From Hyphomicrobiales bacterium (GTDB lineage: Bacteria > Pseudomonadota > Alphaproteobacteria > Rhizobiales > Beijerinckiaceae), in assembly GCA_028290595.1 (NCBI GenBank), contig JAQGJO010000311.1:1-8341 (forward strand): a DNA stretch of 8,341 bases. The letters run 5' to 3'. The notes under the pieces are model-generated. The model did not search any database. It was not told where the DNA came from and saw only the letters and a program-made list of their open reading frames with translations. Shown here one piece after another: positions 1 to 4,613 of the stretch (the stretch's first letter is position 1; each line of letters opens with the position of its first letter). The translations under genes and the position numbers were made by a program.

Positions 1-336
1 GCGGATACGAACGCCAACGGCGATATTTTCGGCGGCTGGGTGATGTCGCAGATGGACCAGGCGGGCGGCATTGCCGGCGTCGAGCGGGCCCAGGGCAGGG
101 TCGTCACGGTCAAGGTCGACTCGATGGTGTTCATCGCGCCGATGAAGGTCGGCGACGTGCTGGAGGTCTACAGCCTGGTCGAGAGCATCGGCCGCACGTC
201 GATGAAAATCCGGATGGAGGCCTGGGCGCAGCGCTTCCAGACCACGGTGCGCGACAAGGTGACGGACGCCACTTTCACCTTCGTCGCCGTCGACGACAAC
301 GGCCGCCCTCGGCGGATTCCCCCGGCAGTGGAATAA
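1..336 (+). CDS. yciA: YciA-type acyl-CoA thioesterase, 3' part (5' end outside window)
   Basis: This is the C-terminal 111 residues of a hotdog-fold acyl-CoA thioesterase, which hydrolyses acyl-CoA to free acid and CoA in the cytoplasm. The reading frame is open from base 1 and ends at TAA 334-336. The fragment starts just before the family signature NANGDIFGGWVMSQMDQAGG; the Asp in MSQMD (residue 19 of the fragment) matches the conserved acidic residue on the central helix of YciA enzymes. The later blocks also fit E. coli YciA as I remember it: GRVVTVKVDSMVFIAP, then VGDVLEVYS, then a strand ending TFVAVDDNGRPRRIP. Full-length relatives have about 130 residues, so only about 20 N-terminal residues and the start are missing. 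The family call is firm; the substrate range (short to medium acyl-CoA) is inferred from the family. Confidence 0.9.
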   Translation, partial: ADTNANGDIFGGWVMSQMDQAGGIAGVERAQGRVVTVKVDSMVFIAPMKVGDVLEVYSLVESIGRTSMKIRMEAWAQRFQTTVRDKVTDATFTFVAVDDNGRPRRIPPAVE

Positions 337-349
337 GGTACGGAAACAT

Positions 350-377
350 TTGCGGATCGCGCCCAATCGAATATATC
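350..377 (+). promoter_or_regulatory. Possible sigma-70-type promoter of the tRNA gene
   Basis: TTGCGG at 350-355 could be a -35 box and TATATC at 372-377 a -10 box, separated by 16 bp. The -10 box ends 29 bp before the mature tRNA 5' end. It is the only AT-rich hexamer pair in the 70-bp gap between the thioesterase stop and the tRNA. The match is partial, so this is a suggestion only. Confidence 0.3.
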
Positions 378-406
378 TGCGGCGCTTCCGACAACGCTTC
401 GCGTTC

Positions 407-482
407 GGGCCGGTAGCTCAATGGTTAGAGCCGGCCGCTCATAACGGTCTGGTTGCAGGTTCGAGTCCTGCCCGGCCCACCA
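407..482 (+). tRNA. tRNA with anticodon CAT (probably tRNA-Ile2 read with lysidine; elongator tRNA-Met is the alternative)
   Basis: The complete cloverleaf can be folded by eye. The acceptor stem is GGGCCGG (407-413) with CCGGCCC (472-478). The D arm is GCTC/GAGC (416-419 and 428-431). The anticodon stem is GGCCG/CGGTC (433-437 and 445-449, one G-T pair) around loop CTCATAA, with anticodon CAT at 440-442. The T arm is GCAGG/CCTGC around TTCGAGT. The discriminator is A479 and CCA is encoded at 480-482. The D-loop AATGGTTA and the variable and T-stem region TGGTTGCAGG look more like bacterial tRNA-Ile2, whose C34 is modified to lysidine by TilS to read AUA, than like elongator Met. It is not initiator Met, because the anticodon stem lacks the three G-C pairs. 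The identity call is moderate; the tRNA itself is certain. A long minus-strand open frame across it is an artefact. Confidence 0.95.
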
Positions 483-606
483 GCTAAATCTCTGATTGCA
501 AATTGCCTCCGGATTTCCCGACAAGCCTGGCTCGCGACCTTTGAGGGGCAAAAGGCCGCGAAAGGCGGTGGCTGCGAACCAGCCCATCAAAATTAGAAAT
601 TTAATG

Positions 607-620
607 TGCAATTAATTGCA
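607..620. repeat. 14-bp palindrome, copy 1 (TGCAATTAATTGCA), operator-like
   Basis: This is a perfect 14-bp palindrome and the best match to the consensus of a family found five times in this accessory stretch. It lies 66 bp before the start of the 55-residue small gene at 687. A looser variant, TGCAATTGATGGCA, lies at 710-723 inside that gene. The position suits an operator or a promoter-overlapping site. Which protein binds it is unknown. Confidence 0.6.
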
Positions 621-686
621 TATGAAGGAAACTCAGCTAAAAGATGCGTTTTCATGGTTCTCAAGAGCTGAAGCAGGGACGCGCCA

Positions 687-854
687 ATGCAGTTGTACAA
701 TGTCACTTGTGCAATTGATGGCAAAATTATTCAGCTTAAGGTTTGGGCCTTCAGTGCATCGTCTGCTCGCTTGAAGGTGCAAAGCGAGCACCCAGGCTGC
801 GAGGTCCTCGCGGTCATGGGCGGAGCTCCGAGGCGAGTCGGCAGAAAGCTGTGA
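687..854 (+). CDS. Small hypothetical protein, 55 residues
   Basis: The frame runs from ATG 687 to TGA 852-854 and encodes 55 residues starting MQLYNVTCAIDGKIIQLKVW. An in-frame TGA at 669-671 limits the upstream end, and a modest purine-rich AGGGA at 675-679 precedes the ATG. The predicted pattern is a beta strand (YNVTCAIDGK), a second strand (IIQLKVWAF), a helix (SASSARLKVQSEHP) and a third strand (CEVLAVMGG), then a basic tail RRVGRKL. This short strand-strand-helix-strand layout, with a SARLKVQSEHPGCEV type segment, resembles small conserved hypothetical proteins from plasmids and phages, but I recognise no named family. There is no signal peptide or membrane segment. It stands alone with palindromes on both sides (607 and 879). 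The amino-acid pattern argues that it is real; another frame starting at ATG 622 overlaps it and looks less natural. Confidence 0.5.
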   Translation: MQLYNVTCAIDGKIIQLKVWAFSASSARLKVQSEHPGCEVLAVMGGAPRRVGRKL

Positions 855-878
855 CGAAGACTGGCCGTGAGGTCGTCG

Positions 879-890
879 TGCAAAATTGCA
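879..890. repeat. Shortened palindrome variant TGCAAAATTGCA
   Basis: The half-sites TGCAA and TTGCA are the same as in the 14-bp family, but only 2 bp instead of 4 bp separate them. The palindrome is otherwise perfect. It begins 25 bp after the stop of the small gene at 687-854, like the 14-bp copies that follow the stops at 1999 and 2900. It may be a variant site or a decayed one. Confidence 0.35.
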
Positions 891-953
891 GGCGAAAAAA
901 TGCGATACGACACTGCGGGTTATGCCTCGGACTGAAAAATTACATTGTCATCG

Positions 954-967
954 TGCAATCAATTGCA
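954..967. repeat. 14-bp palindrome, copy 2 (TGCAATCAATTGCA), operator-like
   Basis: Arms of seven bases (GTGCAAT and ATTGCAC, 953-968) flank a central CA, so both TGCAA and TTGCA half-sites are exact. It lies in the gap between the genes at 687 and 1505, 17 bp before ATG 984 of a doubtful frame. It belongs to the five-copy family of this stretch. Confidence 0.55.
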
Positions 968-1504
968 CTATGTTGAATTTTATATGAATGAGGAGCGCCA
1001 AGAAAATCAAATGTCTAGACAAGCACATACGACGCTCTCGGCGGCATATTCCAGTGAGATGAAACGCGGTCTGTGCCGCATTGCAGCAAAACAAAACGGA
1101 CATGCGATATGCGCTGACAAGACGCTGCGCAGGTCTGTTCAATAGCGGGGCAGAGATGCGAGGCATGTCTTCAAGCCTGCGGGTGCACCGCAGATGCGTT
1201 GGGCACCGAGTGCGGTGCAATGGGATCGTTGCAAGCAAAGCGCGAGTTCTGGTGGGCCAGAGGTCCAGGTGCAGCAAGAGCTCCAAAATCTGATCGATAA
1301 AAGAAATTCATCTAAAAATAGAATATAATTATACCTGTCCGGTCGGGTGCGCATCTTTCGAGTAAAGTCCGAGTGGGGCGTACTAGGGCTGCCCGCACGG
1401 TTAGTTTGTGGAAGCAGAATGTTGCGCTGAGATCGACGGGGCCCGTTCCAATTTCCGGTCTTCGATAATGCCGATAAGGCCGCTCAGACGGCATGGAGGA
1501 ATAG

Positions 1505-1999
1505 ATGAAGAGGGCATATTGGAGGCGAGACAAGGCGCCGTCAGGAAAACAAGAGCGGGCATGGGCCGTCATTTTGCCTTGGATTGAAGAGGAACTGCTG
1601 GTGCTGCTGTATTCGCTCGACGGCGCAACAAACGGAATCAAGCATGACCCGGATGTCACGCACGAGTTCTGCCTGTTCGAGCTCGATGCAAGCGTCAGAG
1701 TGGATTTCAGCCGCGATCTGTTCGCCCAGCCAGAACTGTCGCCTCTGCTGCCCTGTCTCCTGGGATTCCAGTTTGCGGCAACCTCGGAAGAGGATGCGGT
1801 TAACCAGATGCAGGCCGCAATCGACAAGATGGTCTCTCATGAGATCATTTATAACGCCCCACCGGTCTGGGCGGGATTGCTCTCCAGGTCAGTCAGCATC
1901 GGTCCAGGCCCAGCGAAGAGGTCCATCACGCTGCGCGAGATCGTTGCCAGGCTGGAGCGGTCGAGCCTGATCGAGGTGGTCAGACACGGGGGTAGCTAA
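1505..1999 (+). CDS. Hypothetical protein, 164 residues, no family recognised
   Basis: The start is well set: GGAGGA at 1495-1500 lies 4 bp before ATG 1505, and the frame ends at TAA 1997-1999. The protein is soluble, with no signal peptide or membrane segment. The N-terminus is basic (MKRAYWRRDK), followed by a hydrophobic amphipathic segment (residues 19-38, containing WAVILPWIEEELLVLLYSL). Then come an acidic stretch with HEFCLFELDASVRVDFSRDLF, a helix-like part SEEDAVNQMQAAIDKMVSHE near residues 100-116, and a C-terminal helix (TLREIVARLERSSLIEVV). The last part, with its regular charge spacing, could be an oligomerisation or recognition helix, which is inference only. It is a single-gene unit flanked by palindromes at 954 and 2023. 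I do not recognise it and give no function. Confidence 0.75.
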   Translation: MKRAYWRRDKAPSGKQERAWAVILPWIEEELLVLLYSLDGATNGIKHDPDVTHEFCLFELDASVRVDFSRDLFAQPELSPLLPCLLGFQFAATSEEDAVNQMQAAIDKMVSHEIIYNAPPVWAGLLSRSVSIGPGPAKRSITLREIVARLERSSLIEVVRHGGS

Positions 2000-2022
2000 T
2001 GCCAAATTTACTGCCGGGGATA

Positions 2023-2036
2023 TGCAATTAACTGCA
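2023..2036. repeat. 14-bp palindrome, copy 3 (TGCAATTAACTGCA), operator-like
   Basis: One base differs from the perfect palindrome of copy 1. It begins 24 bp after the stop of the 164-residue gene and ends 97 bp before the start of the phosphatase-like gene, so it could serve as an operator of the latter. Confidence 0.5.
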
Positions 2037-2132
2037 ACCAAAAAACGCCTGTCAATGGCGAATAGCGGTGGGTCCTAGTCTAGCATCTGACGATGCAAAG
2101 TGACCTGCCGGACACGGAGAGGGGTTGGGTGA

Positions 2133-2900
2133 GTGATGCTCTACAAAAGATATGTCGTATCGAAAGAAGCCGCCGTACAAGATAGCCAAGGCGGCCTGCT
2201 CGGCGAAATAGAGAACCAGACGGGCTTGGCGTCCGGCTATTTTCGCGAGCGAATTTGGCCGCAAGAGGCTCCTCAACTCTGTAGCGAACATGCCTGGCTG
2301 GCTGATAAATCAGATTGGGCGACCGCCGTGGCTGCAGACCACGGTATACAGCCAGCGATCCTTGGCCAGCCAGAAGCGAAAGCGAATGCACAGGCAATCA
2401 ACGGCAGTCACGCGACCATGCCGGTCAAGCTTGGATTCATGGGGGCATTTCAGTCCTTCATGATTACGGGGGGCCCTTATGAAGATTTCCCCGGTCGCAA
2501 TAAGGCTTACGGTGTGTATCTGAGTGCAGAACCGACGCCGCCGGCCGAAAGCTTTGATGTGCATCTGCCGATTATCGACTACAGGGTGCCGATCAACCTG
2601 GAGGCGACCAGGCAGGCGCTCGTCTTGACCCTTAAGGCGGCCCTGGAGGGCAAGGCCGTATATGTGGGATGCTGCGATGGCGGCAACCGCATGGAATTTT
2701 TTCTGGCCTTGCTTGGGAAGGTCACAGGTCGGTCTGGTTGGGTGAGCCACTTGCGCATGTACGATTCGGAACAGCCGATGGCGACAGACGAGCAGCGACG
2801 CTATGTGCGGGAGTTCGACGCGCAGGAATTGACTGCCTGGTTGTACCGTCAGGCCTGGTATACCGTCTGGGATAAGGTTGTTGGCGCGCGGCGTATTTGA
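2133..2900 (+). CDS. Divergent phage-type protein tyrosine phosphatase-like protein, 255 residues
   Basis: The C-terminal half shows a cysteine phosphatase P-loop: VYVGCCDGGNRMEFFLALLG, with CX5R formed by Cys180 and Arg186 and Gly183 at the usual CxxGxxR place. Phage PTP-like proteins, as I remember them, read VYVGCMGGIGRTGTFLA here, so Cys and Arg are kept while the Arg-Thr-Gly that normally follows has become Arg-Met-Glu. Other family features fit: FDVHLPIIDYRVP (residues 141-153, possible acid loop) before the P-loop, and a YDSEQPMATDEQRRYV segment (210-224) after it. The strong GGAGAGGGG at 2116-2124 fits GTG 2133 or ATG 2136. The conserved part begins near Met96 (ATG 2418), so the first 95 residues are an unexplained extension. 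Activity, if any, would be phosphoester hydrolysis; loss of the Ser/Thr after Arg makes a weak or non-catalytic binder possible. Confidence 0.75.
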   Translation: MMLYKRYVVSKEAAVQDSQGGLLGEIENQTGLASGYFRERIWPQEAPQLCSEHAWLADKSDWATAVAADHGIQPAILGQPEAKANAQAINGSHATMPVKLGFMGAFQSFMITGGPYEDFPGRNKAYGVYLSAEPTPPAESFDVHLPIIDYRVPINLEATRQALVLTLKAALEGKAVYVGCCDGGNRMEFFLALLGKVTGRSGWVSHLRMYDSEQPMATDEQRRYVREFDAQELTAWLYRQAWYTVWDKVVGARRI

Positions 2901-2914
2901 GTCGATCTCGCAAA

Positions 2915-2928
2915 TGCATTTAATTGCA
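2915..2928. repeat. 14-bp palindrome, copy 4 (TGCATTTAATTGCA), operator-like
   Basis: One base breaks the perfect palindrome; with the flanking bases the core reads ATGCATTTAATTGCAT. It begins 15 bp after the stop of the phosphatase-like gene, at the edge of a long gene-poor gap. No gene start follows closely, which fits a transcription-blocking or boundary site at least as well as a classic operator. Confidence 0.5.
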
Positions 2929-3258
2929 TCTTGGCGTGACAATCACTCTTAGTTCGTATGCGTAGTTTTCCAGTGTAAACTTCGCTTGGCTGTAACGTTT
3001 GATGAAGCTGATACGATTTGTCGCGTCGCTCTTTTGATTCCGTCAATCCGCAGCCGAGATAATGCCGGGCTACGAGCTTAATCCAAGGCTTTGCCGGAAT
3101 TGACATCGCAGGGCGCATGAGCGCCAGGAAGCATGTCTCGGCATTGGTACTTTGAATGCCCGCAACTGCCCTTCAGGCGGCGTGTTCGCGGCAAGATGGC
3201 GACGGCGATATCATGAAGCTGTATTGCTCAGTTAAATTTCAAGTTACATATATGTTCC

Positions 3259-3272
3259 TGCAATTACTTGCA
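3259..3272. repeat. 14-bp palindrome, copy 5 (TGCAATTACTTGCA), operator-like
   Basis: Both half-sites, TGCAA and TTGCA, are exact around the 4-bp centre TTAC. It lies in AT-rich DNA in the middle of the gap between the genes at 2133 and 3791, more than 500 bp from the next supported start. Confidence 0.5.
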
Positions 3273-3706
3273 TAACTACACAATGCGACTGATGTTTCAG
3301 CGGATTGATGACATTTCACTTTCCAATTGATTTCAGATGTAAAACGTGGCTGTGAAATAATCGCATTCGCGCTCGCGACAATATCGCAACCCGATCTCCT
3401 CGATGTGGAATCGAAACGTTCATTGCTCCTGCATTGTTAAGATGGAGGCCAACAGCATAGCAAATGTGCGTCTTGTTTTGATTCTCTATAAACTCGGCCT
3501 GATTTTTGAGCGAGATCGAGATCAATATTGAGGGAAACGCTTCAGTACCAAGATTTGATCGATAGAGACTTTTGGTTCCCGACTTCAATCGTGTTAGGCT
3601 GTCAGCGCGGCGGACGTCATATGAAGACTGGTGCGCCTTGTCTAAAATCGGGCGCGTGCGTTAATTTCTATCTGTTGTTGACCGGTGGGACTATCTTCGG
3701 AAAACC

Positions 3707-3723
3707 CCTTGACGTCATCAAGG
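3707..3723. promoter_or_regulatory. Inverted repeat CCTTGA-N5-TCAAGG, possible operator before the 180-residue gene
   Basis: Perfect 6-bp arms flank a 5-bp centre, and the inside holds the 8-bp palindrome TGACGTCA (3710-3717). It ends 67 bp before ATG 3791. The segment TTGACG (3709-3714) could double as a -35 box with a -10 near 3730-3737 (GGTTAACT). The site is the most symmetric element before that gene. No binding protein is known; autoregulation by the downstream protein is a guess. Confidence 0.35.
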
Positions 3724-3790
3724 ATCGGGTTAACTGGCGCAGGTGAATCGAGTTCACCCGCGTGTCACGCGCCTGCTCAAGGAGGACTTG

Positions 3791-4333
3791 ATGGCGATTA
3801 GTACAGACGAGCTTTTCGATAGAGCTATGGAAATGTCCAAGCATATCGGAGAGAACTTTCTCGATCTCGCCCGTACACTAAGGCAGCTTCTGGAACGCGA
3901 TCCTGATCTGTATCAGCGCATTGTAAGGACGTCGGATATTGATCGGCGCAAGGCGTATTACCTCGTCACGATCAGCAAAACGTTCGATTCTCTCAAGGTT
4001 TCGAGACCAAGGCTCCAGAAAATCGGCTGGACCAAGCTTGAAAAGATCAGCAAGCACGTCACCAAGGATAACGTTGACGAGTTGCTGGACATGGCGGAAG
4101 CAAACACCGTCAAGACGCTGGAAGCCTTGATGAAGGGCGAGCGGCCTATTGCGAATGCGCATTGCGTGCTCATGTATTTCACGCCGAGGCAGTACAAGGA
4201 TATTGAAGAGATTCTTCTGCAAAACGGCGGCAAGCGGAGCGGGCGTGGCATCCTGAACAAGGAAAAGGCGCTGATCCGGGCCCTGAGCCGGGTCAAGGGC
4301 AAGCAGTTTGATCCGGAAGCTAACGAAGTCTGA
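3791..4333 (+). CDS. Conserved hypothetical protein, 180 residues, charged helical, possible DNA-binding protein
   Basis: GGAGG at 3781-3785 sits 5 bp before ATG 3791, which fixes the start; the frame is open 16 codons further up from GTG 3743 but without such a signal. The stop is TGA 4331-4333. The protein is highly charged and almost wholly helical, with no membrane segment. It has an N-terminal helix (residues 5-40, IGENFLDLARTLRQLLERDP), a possible helix-turn-helix-like segment (48-66, containing DIDRRKAYYLVTISKTF), then KIGWTKLEKISKHVT (77-91). After a second helical part (94-115) comes the motif PIANAHCVLMYFTPRQYKDI (119-138), with a basic C-terminal region (SGRGILNKEKALIRALSR). I have the impression of related hypothetical proteins in alphaproteobacterial plasmids and islands, but can name no domain. 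A regulatory or partition-like role is inference from composition. The 52-residue frame at 4349 follows after 15 bp and is probably cotranscribed. Confidence 0.8.
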   Translation: MAISTDELFDRAMEMSKHIGENFLDLARTLRQLLERDPDLYQRIVRTSDIDRRKAYYLVTISKTFDSLKVSRPRLQKIGWTKLEKISKHVTKDNVDELLDMAEANTVKTLEALMKGERPIANAHCVLMYFTPRQYKDIEEILLQNGGKRSGRGILNKEKALIRALSRVKGKQFDPEANEV

Positions 4334-4348
4334 TGAGAGGACAGGGTC

Positions 4349-4507
4349 ATGGCGCTGCGCTCTGATCGGATAAATGCCAATTATGCCGACCATGCCAGTG
4401 TGCTTGGTCACTCTGCATTCGAGCGGTCGAATGCAGATCGCTATACGATGATTTTGCTGATGATGATGACCACCTTCAATATCGCCTCTGCCTTCTTGCA
4501 AGCCTGA
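4349..4507 (+). CDS. Small peptide, 52 residues, with hydrophobic Met-rich C-terminal segment
   Basis: ATG 4349 follows the stop of the 180-residue gene by 15 bp, with GAGAGGACAGG (4334-4345) as a good ribosome binding site; TGA is at 4505-4507. The first 31 residues are polar and charged (RSDRINANYADHASV and FERSNADRY). The last 20 (TMILLMMMTTFNIASAFLQA) are hydrophobic and long enough for one membrane-spanning or membrane-lying helix, giving a tail-anchored layout with the N-terminus outside the membrane. Three consecutive Met codons are unusual. Close spacing and the binding site suggest translation with the preceding gene. It could be a small membrane protein or toxin-like peptide, or a chance frame; no family is recognised. 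Confidence 0.5.
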   Translation: MALRSDRINANYADHASVLGHSAFERSNADRYTMILLMMMTTFNIASAFLQA

Positions 4508-4514
4508 TCGGCTT

Positions 4515-4532
4515 GCTCGCGATTTCGCGAGC
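4515..4532. promoter_or_regulatory. 18-bp perfect inverted repeat (GCTCGCGATTTCGCGAGC), operator or transcript-end hairpin
   Basis: Arms of eight bases (GCTCGCGA and TCGCGAGC) flank a TT centre. It begins 8 bp after the stop of the 52-residue peptide and lies 82 bp before the PhyH start. As RNA it would form a strong GC-rich hairpin and could end or protect the upstream transcript, but no T tract follows, so it is not a classic intrinsic terminator. As DNA it could be an operator of the dioxygenase gene. Smaller palindromes follow in the same gap: GGCAATTGCC (4556-4565), CCTGCTGCAGG (4569-4579) and AGATATCT (4606-4613). Confidence 0.5.
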
Positions 4533-4613
4533 TGGAACCGGGCCAAGCGCCCAAAGGCAATTGCCAGTCCTGCTGCAGGCGGACCTTCGGCTGGCCGATA
4601 TTGAGAGATATCT

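Larger units (their letters stand above)
855..1504. other. 650-bp gap without a convincing gene; palindromes and a broken reading frame
   Basis: I see no well-supported gene here. A + frame from ATG 984 (MNEERQENQMSRQAHTTLSA) stops at TAG 1143-1145, with AGGAG at 991-995 too far from the inner ATG at 1011 to be convincing. The same frame reopens after the TAG and runs to TAA 1326-1328, ending in a hydrophilic, Gln-rich and plausibly coiled stretch (EVQVQQELQNLIDKRNSSK). This could be a gene broken by one nonsense change, or chance. TGC-type palindromes lie at 879 and 954, and a wider-spaced pair, TGCAA-N8-TTGCA, at 1216-1233. The region from about 1290 to 1335 is AT-rich and could hold the promoter of the next gene, though no clear -35/-10 pair stands out. 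ATGCCG and CGGCAT arms 15 bp apart (1469-1495) lie just before the ribosome binding site of the gene at 1505. Confidence 0.5.
2901..3790. other. 890-bp gap without a convincing gene; two palindromes and an operator-like repeat
   Basis: I see no well-supported gene in this stretch. A very short + frame at 3133-3216 has AGGA before its ATG and encodes 27 residues, starting MSRHWYFECPQLPFRRRVRG; it ends in an ATGA overlap with a 20-residue frame that runs through palindrome copy 5. A + frame from ATG 3621 to TGA 3746 (41 residues) and TTG-started frames on both strands around 3316-3746 lack ribosome binding sites and recognisable patterns. Copies 4 and 5 of the 14-bp palindrome are here (2915 and 3259), and the CCTTGA-N5-TCAAGG repeat lies at 3707. 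The AT-rich part at 3220-3340 could hold promoters or a small RNA. Decayed phage or plasmid DNA is the simplest reading. Confidence 0.5.

Noticed and set aside
445..482. Search for a second copy of the tRNA 3' end as the right attachment site
   Set aside because: No match of useful length was seen elsewhere in the window; a short resemblance near 1358 (TTCGAGT) is chance level.
527..582. Imperfect inverted repeat CTGGCTCGCGACC with GGCTGCGAACCAG after the tRNA, as a terminator
   Set aside because: There are several mismatches, a long loop and no T tract, so it is not convincing as a terminator.
168..611. Long minus-strand open frame (147 residues) across the thioesterase end and the tRNA
   Set aside because: It is antisense to the thioesterase and contains the translation of the tRNA complement (AGQDSNLQP type), a well-known false protein.
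607..620. Identification of the palindrome as a tra box or a known rhizobial metal-regulator operator
   Set aside because: The half-site spacing (TGCA-N6-TGCA) differs from the tra box (TGCA-N4-TGCA), and I cannot verify the metal-regulator consensus from memory.
622..774. Alternative 50-residue frame from ATG 622 (MKETQLKDAFSWFSRAEAG)
   Set aside because: It overlaps the frame at 687, has no clear binding site, and its second half has an unnatural residue pattern.
2310..2942. Minus-strand open frame of 210 residues opposite the phosphatase-like gene
   Set aside because: It is antisense to a frame with recognisable PTP motifs and shows no motif of its own.
607..3272. CRISPR array from repeated palindromes
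   Set aside because: The repeats are only 14 bp and the spacings are irregular (hundreds of bases), so there is no repeat-spacer structure and no cas genes are present.
3316..3588. Minus-strand frame of 90 residues in the gene-poor gap
   Set aside because: It starts with TTG, has no ribosome binding site, and has no recognisable pattern.
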